Assembly (NCBI RefSeq): GCF_000017565.1
Contig: NC_009719.1
Span: 434,001-498,000 of the forward strand
DNA from: Parvibaculum lavamentivorans DS-1
Lineage (GTDB): Bacteria; Pseudomonadota; Alphaproteobacteria; Parvibaculales; Parvibaculaceae
Direction: 5' to 3'
Length of the DNA: 64,000 bases
Shown: one piece after another, positions 8,988 to 16,491 of the stretch
How positions within the stretch are numbered: the first letter of the stretch is position 1
How the letters are laid out: each line of letters starts with the position of its first letter
Position numbers and translations under genes: made by a program
The notes under the pieces: model-generated
What the model was told of the DNA's origin: nothing
The model's input: only the letters and a program-made list of their open reading frames with translations
Databases searched by the model: none

Positions 8988-9017
8988 AAAAAAACCCCGA
9001 CCTGGCGGATCGGGGCT
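8988..9017 (-). terminator. Intrinsic terminator in the metZ leader (SAM-II expression platform)
   Basis: On the reverse strand CCCCGA pairs perfectly with TCGGGG (9010-9015 and 8995-9000) around a nine-base loop and is followed by seven T residues. It lies between the SAM-II aptamer and the metZ ATG, so it must be bypassed for metZ expression. The 5' side of the stem can instead pair with the 3' pseudoknot strand of the aptamer, giving a mutually exclusive antiterminator. Confidence 0.85.
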
Positions 9018-9022
9018 CGCGT

Positions 9023-9083
9023 CCCGACCTTTTTAGCGAATTATTTAACGTGGCCGCAAGCCGGTCGGCTCAAATCACCACGA
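9023..9083 (-). ncRNA. SAM-II riboswitch aptamer
   Basis: The leader of metZ carries the conserved SAM-II core: TGATTTG after the first strand, CTTGC before the return strand, then GTTAAA and CGCTAAAAAGG. The H-type pseudoknot is fully paired: CGTGG (9078-9082) with CCACG (9049-9053), and CCGACC (9063-9068) with GGTCGG (9024-9029). SAM-II binds S-adenosylmethionine and is typical of metA/metX/metZ leaders in Alphaproteobacteria. Binding should reduce metZ expression. Confidence 0.93.
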
Positions 9084-9093
9084 GTTCGGGCGC

Positions 9094-9122
9094 ATTAAAG
9101 GGCGGCGAGGGGCATTCGTCAA
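9094..9122 (-). promoter_or_regulatory. Sigma70-type promoter for the metZ riboswitch transcript
   Basis: On the reverse strand TTGACG (9117-9122) and TTTAAT (9094-9099) are separated by exactly 17 bases; each matches five of six consensus positions. Predicted transcription starts a few bases before the SAM-II aptamer, leaving a very short 5' extension. This spacing relative to the aptamer strongly supports function. Confidence 0.75.
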
Positions 9123-9230
9123 GGCTTTGCCGCGCCTCGCCCCTTTCCCCGCCGCTGGCCGCCGCCTATAAACGAGCGTTGCGATCTGGAGCGGGCGGCG
9201 CTTGTGCCTCCCCCGCAAGGCCGAGGCGTC

Positions 9231-10388
9231 ATGACCAAAGCGGCGAGCGATCTTTTTCCCAATCACAGCGACGAGCCGCGCCGCGTCGGGCCCGGCCAGC
9301 TGCACGCGACCGGTATTCTGCCCTCGCATGGCATCCAGGCGCTGATCCGCGAAAAGGAAATCTGGGGCGGGCTGGAGATCGATCCCGCCCAGATCCAGCC
9401 GGCGAGCCTCGACCTCAGGCTGGGCGCGACCGCCTATCGCCTCAGGGCGTCTTTCCTGCCGGGACCCGACCATGGCGTCATGGAGCGCGTCGAGGAGCTG
9501 ATGCTCCACAAGATCGACCTGACGGATGGGGCGGTGCTCGAAACCGGCTGCGTCTATCTCGTACCGCTTGTCGAGGCGCTGGCGCTTTCCGAACGGACCT
9601 CGGCATCCGCCAATCCGAAAAGCTCGACCGGGCGGCTCGACGTCTTCACGCGGCTCATCACCGATTTCTGCGCCGAGTTCGACCAGGTGGCGGCGGGCTA
9701 CAAGGGCCATCTCTATCTGGAGATCAGCCCGCGCACTTTCCCGATCCTCGTCCGCCCCGGCTCGCGCCTTGCGCAGATACGCTTCCGGCGCGGCACGCAT
9801 ACGAGTTCGGATGCCGAGATGAAGCGGCTTCATGAGGAGTTGCGGCTCGTCGATGGCGAGGCGGATATCGACGGCGGCATCGCGCTCACCGTCAACCTTG
9901 CCGCCGAGACGGAGGACGAGGTTGTCGGCTACCGCGCCAAGCGCCATTCGGGCGTGATCGACATCGACAAGATCGGCGTCTATGACGTACGCGACTTCTG
10001 GGACCCGGTGCATGTCCGCCCCGGCAAGGGACTTATTCTGGACCCGGACGAATTCTACATCCTTGCCTCCCGCGAGGCCTTGCACATCCCGGCGACGCAT
10101 GCGGCCGAGATGGTCGCCTATAATCCGCTGGTCGGCGAATTCCGTGTGCATTATGCGGGCTTCTTCGATCCGGGCTTCGGCGCGCGCGAGGCGGGCGGGG
10201 CAGGGAGCCGCATCGTGCTCGAGGTGCGTTCGCATGAGGTGCCCTTCATCCTTGAGCATGGCCAGATCATCGGCCGCTTCGTGCTGGAGCGCCTGACCGA
10301 CCGCCCGACGGTGCTTTACGGCGCCGGCCTCGGCTCCAACTACCAGCGCCAGGGCCTGAAGCTCTCGAAGCACTTCCGGACGAAGTGA
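9231..10388 (+). CDS. dcd: 2'-Deoxycytidine 5'-triphosphate deaminase, long form
   Basis: A 385-residue protein of the alphaproteobacterial long Dcd family, built from two dUTPase-fold halves instead of the usual single domain of about 190 residues. Dcd deaminates dCTP to dUTP on the route to thymidylate. Visible stretches are IDPAQIQPASLDLRLG near the start, SANPKSSTGRLDVFTRLI (nucleotide-site Ser/Arg), and in the second half RPGKGLILDPDEFYILAS. The ATG at 9231 follows AAGG/GAGG. It is divergent from metZ and 3 bases upstream of lrgA. Confidence 0.9.
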   Translation: MTKAASDLFPNHSDEPRRVGPGQLHATGILPSHGIQALIREKEIWGGLEIDPAQIQPASLDLRLGATAYRLRASFLPGPDHGVMERVEELMLHKIDLTDGAVLETGCVYLVPLVEALALSERTSASANPKSSTGRLDVFTRLITDFCAEFDQVAAGYKGHLYLEISPRTFPILVRPGSRLAQIRFRRGTHTSSDAEMKRLHEELRLVDGEADIDGGIALTVNLAAETEDEVVGYRAKRHSGVIDIDKIGVYDVRDFWDPVHVRPGKGLILDPDEFYILASREALHIPATHAAEMVAYNPLVGEFRVHYAGFFDPGFGAREAGGAGSRIVLEVRSHEVPFILEHGQIIGRFVLERLTDRPTVLYGAGLGSNYQRQGLKLSKHFRTK

Positions 10389-10391
10389 ACA

Positions 10392-10772
10392 GTGTTGCGC
10401 GCACCGTTCGGCCTCATCCTCGCTTTCGCCGTGCTCGTGGCCTGCGATCTCGCGGGGAAGCTCTTCGTCCATGAGCTGGGCCTTCCCGTGCCGGGCACCG
10501 TCATCGGCATCCTGATCCTGCTGACCGGGCTTGTCGTGCTGCGCCGCGTGCCCGCCAATCTGCAACGCGTCGGCGAATTTCTGCTCGCCCACCTCAATCT
10601 CTTCTATATCCCGGCAGGCGTCGGCGTGATGGCCTATGTGGCGCTGCTGGCAGACGACCTGTGGCCGATTGTGGCCGCGCTCTTCGCCAGCACCTTCCTC
10701 GCCATGCTCGCCGCCGCCTTCGCCTTCAGCTGGACGGCGAAGCTGCAGGGCAGGGAGGGAGAGGGCGAATGA
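10392..10772 (+). CDS. lrgA: CidA/LrgA family membrane protein
   Basis: A 126-residue membrane protein with four hydrophobic segments, characteristic of the holin-like CidA/LrgA family. The family motif LPVPGTVIGILILL lies in the first third. In Gram-positive bacteria these pairs affect autolysis or transport pyruvate and related overflow acids; the role in Alphaproteobacteria is uncertain. It starts with GTG 3 bases after dcd and overlaps lrgB by ATGA, so the two are translated as a pair. Confidence 0.88.
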   Translation: MLRAPFGLILAFAVLVACDLAGKLFVHELGLPVPGTVIGILILLTGLVVLRRVPANLQRVGEFLLAHLNLFYIPAGVGVMAYVALLADDLWPIVAALFASTFLAMLAAAFAFSWTAKLQGREGEGE

Positions 10773-11494
10773 GCGACATCGGTTTCCGCTTCATCTATTG
10801 GGAGCATGTACCGGAAGGCGCGTTCTGGATCGCGCTGACGCTCGCGCTTTATCTTCTCGCTCGCAAGATCCAGCAGATGGCAGGCGGCAGCCCGCTCGCG
10901 AACACGGTGCTGCTGCCCGCGCTGCCGATCATCGCGCTGCTCTGGTTCGCGGATATCCATATCGGCAGTTACGAGATGGGCGGGCAGGTTCTGCTCTGGC
11001 TGCTCGGACCGGCAACGGTAGCGATCGCGGTGCCGCTCTATCTGAACTTCGCCCGGGTGCGCTCGGCGCTGCTTCCCATGGTTGTCTCGCTCGCCGTCGG
11101 TTCAACGGTCGCCGTTATTTCCGCCATTGTCATCGGCGAGGCGATGGGGGCGAGCATTGATACGATCCGTTCGCTCGCGCCCAAATCCGTAACAACCCCA
11201 ATCGCGATGGGCATCGCCGGAGAAATCGGCGGACTGCCATCGCTCACCGCCGCTTTCGTCATCATCACGGGAATTATCGGGGCCGTCTTCGGCGCGGCCT
11301 TCTTCAACCTGCTCCGCATCCGCGACCGCCGCGCCCGCGGCTTTGCAATGGGAATAGCCGCTCATGGCATCGGCACGGCGCGGGCCTTTCAGGAAGACGA
11401 AGTAACGGGAACCTTCTCTGGCATCGCGATGGCGCTGAACGGCATCGTGACGGCGCTTCTTCTGCCCGCGCTCTGGTTTTTCTTCGCGAGTTGA
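10769..11494 (+). CDS. lrgB: LrgB family membrane protein
   Basis: A 241-residue integral membrane protein of the LrgB/CidB family, the partner of LrgA. Typical segments are LAPKSVTTPIAMGIAGEIGG in the middle and AAHGIGTARAFQED toward the C-terminus, both family signatures. It overlaps lrgA by four bases, so the two subunits are likely made in fixed ratio. The family is implicated in murein hydrolase control and pyruvate uptake; no substrate can be read from the sequence. Confidence 0.92.
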   Translation: MSDIGFRFIYWEHVPEGAFWIALTLALYLLARKIQQMAGGSPLANTVLLPALPIIALLWFADIHIGSYEMGGQVLLWLLGPATVAIAVPLYLNFARVRSALLPMVVSLAVGSTVAVISAIVIGEAMGASIDTIRSLAPKSVTTPIAMGIAGEIGGLPSLTAAFVIITGIIGAVFGAAFFNLLRIRDRRARGFAMGIAAHGIGTARAFQEDEVTGTFSGIAMALNGIVTALLLPALWFFFAS

Positions 11495-11578
11495 TCGCAC
11501 GCGCCCGATGAAGAATTGCGCGGCCGGCTACTTGTGGGGCAAGGGGGGAGGGGCCGACCGCGCAACGCTAACGGAAAC

Positions 11579-11995
11579 TCAAAGGTGGTCCGGGTTTCCG
11601 TCGTAGATGGTGAAATTCACATGCGCGACGCCTTTTTCGTCGTACCGCGTCAGCACTCCGTCCTTGTCGACCTTGTAGTCGAAGCATCCGCTCGGGCGGT
11701 CCGAGCCCAGCCGGACACAGAACTTGCCGTCCTTGACTTCCCACTGGCCCTGATACTTCGACCAGCTTCCCGCCACGTTGCAGGCACGCTCAGCGCCGCG
11801 AATTCTGCCACTTTCTTCGTAAAATTCGCGGAAGTCGTTCCTGCCGACACCGCATTCGCGATACTGGCCTTCGATCGTCTTGCCGACAACGAGCTTCGCG
11901 ACCTCTTCACCTGTCAAATAGACATCGGCAAAGGCGGCACCGGCAATCAGGCTCACCATCGTAATACCTGCTATCAACAGCGACTTGACGGTCAT
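11579..11995 (-). CDS. Small secreted protein of unknown function
   Basis: A 138-residue protein with a clear Sec signal peptide (MTVKSLLIAGITMVSLIAGA, cleavage near AFA-DV). The mature part begins TGEEVAKLVVGKTIEGQY and contains four cysteines that could form two disulfides, plus a lipocalin-like pattern of short beta strands (WSKYQGQWEVKDGKFCVRLG). The ATG at 11995 is set by an excellent AGGAGG seven bases upstream. An FNR/FixK-type box lies about 90 bases upstream, suggesting control by low oxygen. The family is not recognised, although the WEVKDGKFCV pattern recurs in alphaproteobacterial periplasmic proteins. Confidence 0.82.
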   Translation of the reverse strand: MTVKSLLIAGITMVSLIAGAAFADVYLTGEEVAKLVVGKTIEGQYRECGVGRNDFREFYEESGRIRGAERACNVAGSWSKYQGQWEVKDGKFCVRLGSDRPSGCFDYKVDKDGVLTRYDEKGVAHVNFTIYDGNPDHL

Positions 11996-12086
11996 TATCT
12001 GCCTCCTGCTTTTTGAGGGCGAAGCCCGCGAGATTGCGGGTTCCGTCCAGATAGCAGGAGGTTCGGACAATCATCCCGTGAGGTCA

Positions 12087-12100
12087 TTGATCAAGGTCAA
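12087..12100. promoter_or_regulatory. FNR/FixK-type binding box
   Basis: TTGAT-CAAG-GTCAA matches the FNR/FixK/Dnr dyad (TTGAY-N4-RTCAA) at every conserved position. It lies in the space upstream of the secreted protein gene (start 11995) and just after the radical SAM gene stop, so the secreted protein is the likely target. No strong -10 is visible at the ideal class II distance, which lowers confidence. Confidence 0.5.
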
Positions 12101-12152
12101 TAGAGACCGCGCGGAACATCCTGCCGCATATCGGGAGAATGCCGCCCTAAGC

Positions 12153-13145
12153 CTAGCTTGCTGAACAGCTCGCGCCGCCAAGTACGCAGAATTTCGCACA
12201 ATGGCGATGATTGAGCTGTACGGGGCGGACGCTCTCTTCGAGGGTGGTTCCCATTTCGAACTGCGGATCGTCCGGCAATAGCGTGCAGGCGACGACCGCC
12301 GGTGCCGCCGCACCCTTGCGCTTCACGACCATGCGGCTCGTCGCGCACATCATGTTGGCCGGATCGACATGAAGAATGCCCCAGCAGGCGGTCGTGATTT
12401 CGGGCACATCCGCCTTCTCGTCCATCTCAGGGAAAAGAACGAGCATCGCCGCATTATTTGCATCAATACGAATGTTCTCGCGTTCGAAGACAGCTGCATA
12501 GCCCCCTCGCTGTTCGTCTTCCGGTTCGCCGGTGACGGTTCGCCCCGCAACGGAAACCGCAAAGCCGTTCTCCGCGAGCCAGCGCAATCCCTCCATCGCT
12601 TTTGCGAAGCTGCCCGCGCCGCGCTCCGCGTCGTGCAAGGTCTCGGTATAATGGTCGAGGCTGACGCGGAGCGAGAGCTGACGGCCATACGTCTCGTTAA
12701 GGGCCAGAAGCCCGGCCTTGACCCTCGGACGCAGCATCGGTTGCATCGCATTGGTGAGAATGAGAACCGCATGTCCGCGCGCGAGCGCATCTCCCGTCAT
12801 GGCCAGCATGTCCGGGTTCATGAAGGGTTCGCCGCCGGTAAAACCGATTTCGGGCAGCGCATCCGAAAAGCCCGCCGCCTCGTCGAAAAAGCTCGCCGCT
12901 TCAGCCGCGCTGATATAGGTCAGCCGGTCGTCGGTCGGGCTCGAATGAATGTAGCAATTGGCGCATTCGATATTGCAGAGCGTGCCCGTGTTGATCCAGA
13001 GCGTCCGCAATTCGCGAAAGCCCACGCTGGCACGCGTTTCGCCTTTTGCGGTGAGCAAGGGATCGGAGAACTTTTCCCGAGGGGCGTTATCAAGGACCGT
13101 GACCATGACGGGAAAATAGCATTCCCCACGGTTCTGCCCATTCAC
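12153..13145 (-). CDS. Radical SAM protein with Cys-rich C-terminus
   Basis: A roughly 330-residue radical SAM enzyme. The [4Fe-4S] motif CNIECANC fits CX3CX2C, followed by the GGEPF motif (GFTGGEPFMNPD) that contacts SAM. The C-terminal third holds at least seven further cysteines (CWGIL, MMCATS, VACTLL, HRHCAKFC, GGASCSAS), resembling a SPASM or twitch region with an auxiliary iron-sulfur cluster. The start is uncertain: GTG at 13145 has AGGGG upstream; ATG at 13106 lacks one. It is divergent from the DUF2804 gene with about 50 bases between them. The substrate is unknown. Confidence 0.85.
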   Translation of the reverse strand: MNGQNRGECYFPVMVTVLDNAPREKFSDPLLTAKGETRASVGFRELRTLWINTGTLCNIECANCYIHSSPTDDRLTYISAAEAASFFDEAAGFSDALPEIGFTGGEPFMNPDMLAMTGDALARGHAVLILTNAMQPMLRPRVKAGLLALNETYGRQLSLRVSLDHYTETLHDAERGAGSFAKAMEGLRWLAENGFAVSVAGRTVTGEPEDEQRGGYAAVFERENIRIDANNAAMLVLFPEMDEKADVPEITTACWGILHVDPANMMCATSRMVVKRKGAAAPAVVACTLLPDDPQFEMGTTLEESVRPVQLNHRHCAKFCVLGGASCSAS

Positions 13146-13198
13146 AAATCCGCGACCCCTGATTAGGCTCAGCCCGAACAAAAAAGGGGACCTATCCG

Positions 13199-14218
13199 GT
13201 GCAGCATGAATTGGGCGCGGGCGAACTTCTGGACGGCAAGGGCAGCCTGCGGGAGGCCGGATGGGCGCGCAGCGAAATGCGACGGTACCGCCGCGCCGAT
13301 ATTCGCGCGCCCTGGTTTCGCATCAAGGAATGGGACTATTACTGCATTCTCGACGAGGAATGCGGCATCGCGCTGACGGTCGCCGACAATGCCTATATGG
13401 GCTTCCTGTCCGCTTCCTGGCTCGATTTCTCAATGCCTGAAGCGGTAACAGACAGCGTGACGATCCCTTTCCCTCGAGGACGCATGGGAATGCCTGAAAG
13501 CGCCGATGCCGGGGATATCGTTCAGTCTCACCCGAAAATATCGCTCGGCTTCCGCCATGAACCGGGAGGCAGGCGCCTCACCGTCGATTGTCCCGGATTC
13601 GCAAAGGGCAGAGGAATGAAGGGTGACTTTTTCCTGTCGCAGCCGCCGATGGACCGGATGGTGATTGCCACCCCCTTCCCGGATGCGCCGCGCGCCTTCT
13701 ATTACAATCAGAAAATCAATTGCATGCCGGCCGAAGGCACTGTCGAGATAGATGGCCGCAAGCACGTGTTTTCGCCCGCTTCCGCCTTCGGGATACTCGA
13801 TTGGGGACGGGGCGTCTGGACCTACGACAATACATGGTATTGGGGTTCGGCTTCGGGTGTCGTGGATGGGCATGCCTTTGGCTTCAACATCGGCTATGGC
13901 TTCGGCGACACATCGGCCGCGACGGAGAACATGATTTTCATGGATGGCGTCGCGCACAAGCTTGCGGACGTGACCTTTCACATACCGGACGGCACATATG
14001 ACGGTGCGCCCTGGCGCTTTTCGAGCAGCGACGGCCGCTTCGAGATGGTTTTCCAGCCGATCATCGATCGCAGCGCCGCCGTTGATCTGAAAATCCTGCG
14101 CTCGATCCAGCATCAGGTCTTTGGCCGCTTTTCCGGCTTCGTCGTTCTGGATGATGGCAGCCGGATCGAGATCCGGGATTTTCTCGGTTTCGCCGAGGAG
14201 GTCGAGAACCGCTGGTAG
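13199..14218 (+). CDS. DUF2804 family protein
   Basis: A 339-residue protein with no signal peptide. The hallmark is an aromatic, glycine-rich core, FGILDWGRGVWTYDNTWYWG, followed by GFNIGYGFGDTSAATENM, the pattern of DUF2804 proteins, which are predicted beta-sandwich, lipocalin-like folds of unknown function. The GTG start at 13199 follows a GGGGA stretch. It shares a short divergent promoter region with the radical SAM gene. No catalytic residues can be assigned. Confidence 0.8.
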   Translation: MQHELGAGELLDGKGSLREAGWARSEMRRYRRADIRAPWFRIKEWDYYCILDEECGIALTVADNAYMGFLSASWLDFSMPEAVTDSVTIPFPRGRMGMPESADAGDIVQSHPKISLGFRHEPGGRRLTVDCPGFAKGRGMKGDFFLSQPPMDRMVIATPFPDAPRAFYYNQKINCMPAEGTVEIDGRKHVFSPASAFGILDWGRGVWTYDNTWYWGSASGVVDGHAFGFNIGYGFGDTSAATENMIFMDGVAHKLADVTFHIPDGTYDGAPWRFSSSDGRFEMVFQPIIDRSAAVDLKILRSIQHQVFGRFSGFVVLDDGSRIEIRDFLGFAEEVENRW

Positions 14219-14262
14219 CCTCTTGCGTCAAGGCCGCCGAAACCGTAGAGAATTAGCGGCGC

Positions 14263-14336
14263 GCGGGTGTAGCTCAATGGTAGAGCAGAAGCTTCCCAAG
14301 CTTACGACGAGGGTTCGATTCCCTTCACCCGCTCCA
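14263..14336 (+). tRNA. tRNA-Gly (anticodon CCC)
   Basis: A 74-base cloverleaf with a perfect acceptor stem (GCGGGTG with CACCCGC), D arm GCTC/GAGC, anticodon loop TTCCCAA giving anticodon CCC, T arm with TTCGATT loop, and genomically encoded CCA. The first pair of the anticodon stem is G-A, the only mismatch. It decodes GGG glycine codons. Confidence 0.96.
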
Positions 14337-14366
14337 GTCTCTCACCTTTTTGGATTGGCATTGCCG

Positions 14367-14492
14367 ATGAGCAGGAAATTGACTGTCGCGTTGCTGTTTC
14401 TGACCCTGCTGGGATTGGCCGGCTGCAACACCGTGGAAGGCCTCGGTGAGGACATCTCGGCGACGGCGCGAACCATCAAGAAGCAGCTCTAG
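14367..14492 (+). CDS. Entericidin-like small lipoprotein
   Basis: A 41-residue protein with signal peptide and lipobox ending LLGLAGC, then NTVEGLGEDISATARTIKKQ, the typical entericidin A/B tail. Entericidins are small membrane lipoproteins, in E. coli an antidote/toxin pair linked to stationary phase. Here there is only one copy. It starts 30 bases after tRNA-Gly and neighbours stress-type genes. The ribosome binding site is weak. Confidence 0.85.
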   Translation: MSRKLTVALLFLTLLGLAGCNTVEGLGEDISATARTIKKQL

Positions 14493-14509
14493 TTTCGGTT
14501 TCGCGGGCT

Positions 14510-15373
14510 TCAGCCTCCAATCAGATCGCCGCCATTCGGATGGAGCACCTGCCCCGTCATGTATGACGCGTCCTCGCAAGCGAGGAAGAGAAGCGAGGGC
14601 GCCACTTCATTCGGCTGCCCCGGGCGCCCGAGCGGCGCGCTCTTGCCGAACTCCGCAACCTTGTCCTCGGGGAAGGAGGCAGGAATAAGCGGTGTCCAGA
14701 TCGGGCCGGGCGCGACGCCGTTCACGCGAATGCCTTTGTCCGCCAGATTGGAGGAGAGCGCCCGGACAAGCGCGAGCACGGCCCCCTTGGTCGAGGAATA
14801 GTCGAGCAATGCCGGTTGCCCGCGATAGGCGGTGACCGAGGTGATGCAGATGACCGACGCGCCGCGCTTCAGATGAGGCAACGCCGCCTGGATGATGTGG
14901 AAGCAGCCAAAGATGTTGGTGCGGAAAGTCCGCTCCATCTGTTCTTCGGGAATGTCGGTCATCTCCGGCCGGTGGTGCTGTTCAGCAGCACCGTTCACCA
15001 CCACATCGAGCCTGCCGAATTTTTTCAGCGCCTCCGCGACAAAGGCTTCGGCCACGGATTTGTCGCCGACGTCTCCCGCCATGGAAAAGCATTCGGCGCC
15101 TTCGGCCTTGATGCGTTCGATGGTTTCCTGCGCGTCTTCCCCTTCCGTTTCGTCCTTGTAGAGAAAGCCGACCTTCGCGCCTTCGCGGGCAAACAGAATG
15201 GCCGTTGCGCGCCCGATGCCGGAATCGCCACCCGTGATGATCGCGGCCTTTCCCTTCAATCGCCCGGAGCCGGGAAAGCGCGGCATGTAATCGGGCGCTG
15301 GATGCATCTCCTCTTCACTGCCGGGCTGATGGCTTTGTTCCTGGGGTTGAGGTGCGGGTTTGCTCTGCGACAT
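14510..15373 (-). CDS. SDR family oxidoreductase (general-stress type)
   Basis: A 287-residue short-chain dehydrogenase with a Gln/Pro-rich N-terminal tail of about 35 residues before the Rossmann start. The nucleotide-binding TGGDSGIGRA and NGAAEQHH (NNAG equivalent) are clear; the catalytic Ser lies in ICITSVTAYRG and the Tyr-Lys in DYSSTKGA. This tailed subgroup (YhxC/YdaD-like) is typical of general-stress regulons. The start has AAGGAA seven bases upstream. It follows the NAD(P)H reductase gene by 27 bases in the same direction and probably shares its EcfG-like promoter. The substrate is unknown. Confidence 0.9.
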   Translation of the reverse strand: MSQSKPAPQPQEQSHQPGSEEEMHPAPDYMPRFPGSGRLKGKAAIITGGDSGIGRATAILFAREGAKVGFLYKDETEGEDAQETIERIKAEGAECFSMAGDVGDKSVAEAFVAEALKKFGRLDVVVNGAAEQHHRPEMTDIPEEQMERTFRTNIFGCFHIIQAALPHLKRGASVICITSVTAYRGQPALLDYSSTKGAVLALVRALSSNLADKGIRVNGVAPGPIWTPLIPASFPEDKVAEFGKSAPLGRPGQPNEVAPSLLFLACEDASYMTGQVLHPNGGDLIGG

Positions 15374-15400
15374 AGCAAGGTTCCTTTTCAGTGTTGAAGC

Positions 15401-16018
15401 TCACTTCACCGGCGGATAGCCCTCCGCCTTCAATTGGCGAGCGAGATGCGCGGCATTGCGCGCCAACATGCGGATGGCCGAGGTCACGGCCTCGGGCGCT
15501 TCGTCGAGATCCTTGAAGTCGGTGCTGCCCATCGCCTCGCCGACCCAATAAGCGATGGCGTTTGGCGCAAGGGTGAAGCCGACATCGTTCAGGGCCTGGA
15601 AGAGCTCGGCGGATATGTGATGGGCGCCGTCTTCATTGCCGACCACGGCGACGGCTGCGACGCGGCCATAGGAAACCATTCGCCCTTCATCGTCCTTCTC
15701 CGAGAGAAAGGCATTCATCCGTTCCATGGCGCGCTTGATGATGCTTGACGGCTGGCCGAGCCAGACGGGCGTGCCGGCGATGACAATATCGGCAGCGAGA
15801 ATTTTCTTGCGTATCGCCGGCCATGCGTCGCCCTTTCCTTCATCGGATGTCACGCCCGGCTTGATGTCATGATCCGCAAGCCGGATGATCTCGCCTTCCG
15901 CGTTCTCCTTTGCGAACTCTTCCAGCAAAAGAGTGAGCATGCGTTCCGTCGAGGAGGGATCGCCCGACGTGGATTTCAGGGTTCCGTTGAGAGCCAGAAC
16001 TTTCAGCTTTTTTGTCAT
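15401..16018 (-). CDS. Flavodoxin-like NAD(P)H-dependent FMN reductase
   Basis: A 205-residue flavodoxin-fold protein of the NADPH-dependent FMN reductase type. The phosphate-binding loop LNGTLKSTSGDPSSTERM is near the start, and the flavin-contact segment IAGTPVWLGQPSSIIK follows. Two ATGs are adjacent; 16018 is preferred because AAAGGAG then has a six-base spacing. An EcfG-like promoter lies about 20 bases upstream, and the SDR gene follows, so this looks like a two-gene stress operon for redox defence. Confidence 0.9.
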   Translation of the reverse strand: MTKKLKVLALNGTLKSTSGDPSSTERMLTLLLEEFAKENAEGEIIRLADHDIKPGVTSDEGKGDAWPAIRKKILAADIVIAGTPVWLGQPSSIIKRAMERMNAFLSEKDDEGRMVSYGRVAAVAVVGNEDGAHHISAELFQALNDVGFTLAPNAIAYWVGEAMGSTDFKDLDEAPEAVTSAIRMLARNAAHLARQLKAEGYPPVK

Positions 16019-16038
16019 CATTTTCTCCTTTCAGCCCG

Positions 16039-16063
16039 AACCGTCGCGACGGAGAAAGGTTCC
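16039..16063 (-). promoter_or_regulatory. EcfG (general stress sigma) promoter candidate
   Basis: On the reverse strand GGAAC (16059-16063) is followed after 18 bases by TT, as GGAAC-N16-GGTT (16039-16042). This matches the GGAAC-N18/19-TT pattern of alphaproteobacterial EcfG/RpoE2 promoters. It sits about 20 bases before the FMN reductase start. Confidence 0.6.
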
Positions 16064-16155
16064 AGGCTGCGCTTGCCTAAGGAGGCGAGCGGGAACTTCG
16101 CGGGGTTACGGTGACTTCGGCACTCAGCGCGTCGCAAGGCGAAGCCGGGCGGACT

Positions 16156-16341
16156 TCACGATTTCTTTTTGGCGGGCTTCCCTTTGCGCTTGGTGGAAGC
16201 CATGTCGTGAAGTTCCTTTTCGCTCATCGAATTGACCATGGATTTCGATGCGCCTTTGAGCTCGCTTTTCTTTATGTCGCCCCGTTTGGCGGCGAGCGCG
16301 GCTCCTGCGGCTTTTTGCTGGGCTTTGGATTTGGCCGGCAT
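16156..16341 (-). CDS. DUF3008 family small basic protein
   Basis: A 61-residue, lysine-rich protein beginning MPAKSKAQQKAAGAALAAKR and ending in a KGKPAKKKS tail, the DUF3008 family. These proteins are small and highly basic, common in Alphaproteobacteria, and often listed among stress-induced genes; their role is unknown. The second ATG (16341) is preferred because AAGGGAG directly abuts the first one at 16347. It lies between two genes that carry EcfG-like promoters. Confidence 0.85.
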   Translation of the reverse strand: MPAKSKAQQKAAGAALAAKRGDIKKSELKGASKSMVNSMSEKELHDMASTKRKGKPAKKKS

Positions 16342-16387
16342 TGTCATCTCCCTTTTTGCCGGAGTTGCGGTTCTGCCTCCTGCCTAC

Positions 16388-16412
16388 AAGCCGCGAACCG
16401 GGCATTGGTTCA
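16388..16412 (-). promoter_or_regulatory. Weak EcfG-like promoter candidate for the DUF3008 gene
   Basis: TGAAC (reverse strand, 16408-16412) lies 18 bases before TT (16388-16389). One mismatch in the -35 element makes it weaker than its neighbours, but the spacing is right and it lies about 45 bases upstream of the DUF3008 start. Confidence 0.3.
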
Positions 16413-16430
16413 TTGCGAAAGGGAAAATCC

Positions 16431-16456
16431 GGAACCTCTATCGGAAAAAACGCGTT
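16431..16456 (+). promoter_or_regulatory. EcfG promoter candidate for the NDH-2 gene
   Basis: GGAAC (16431-16435), then 17 bases, then CGTT (16453-16456), fitting the EcfG pattern with its longer spacing. Transcription would start near 16463, which is incompatible with the upstream ATG at 16462 and supports the ATG at 16492 as the start of the following gene. Confidence 0.55.
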
Positions 16457-16491
16457 AAGTTATGGTACTGATTTATTTTGATGGGGTTGTA

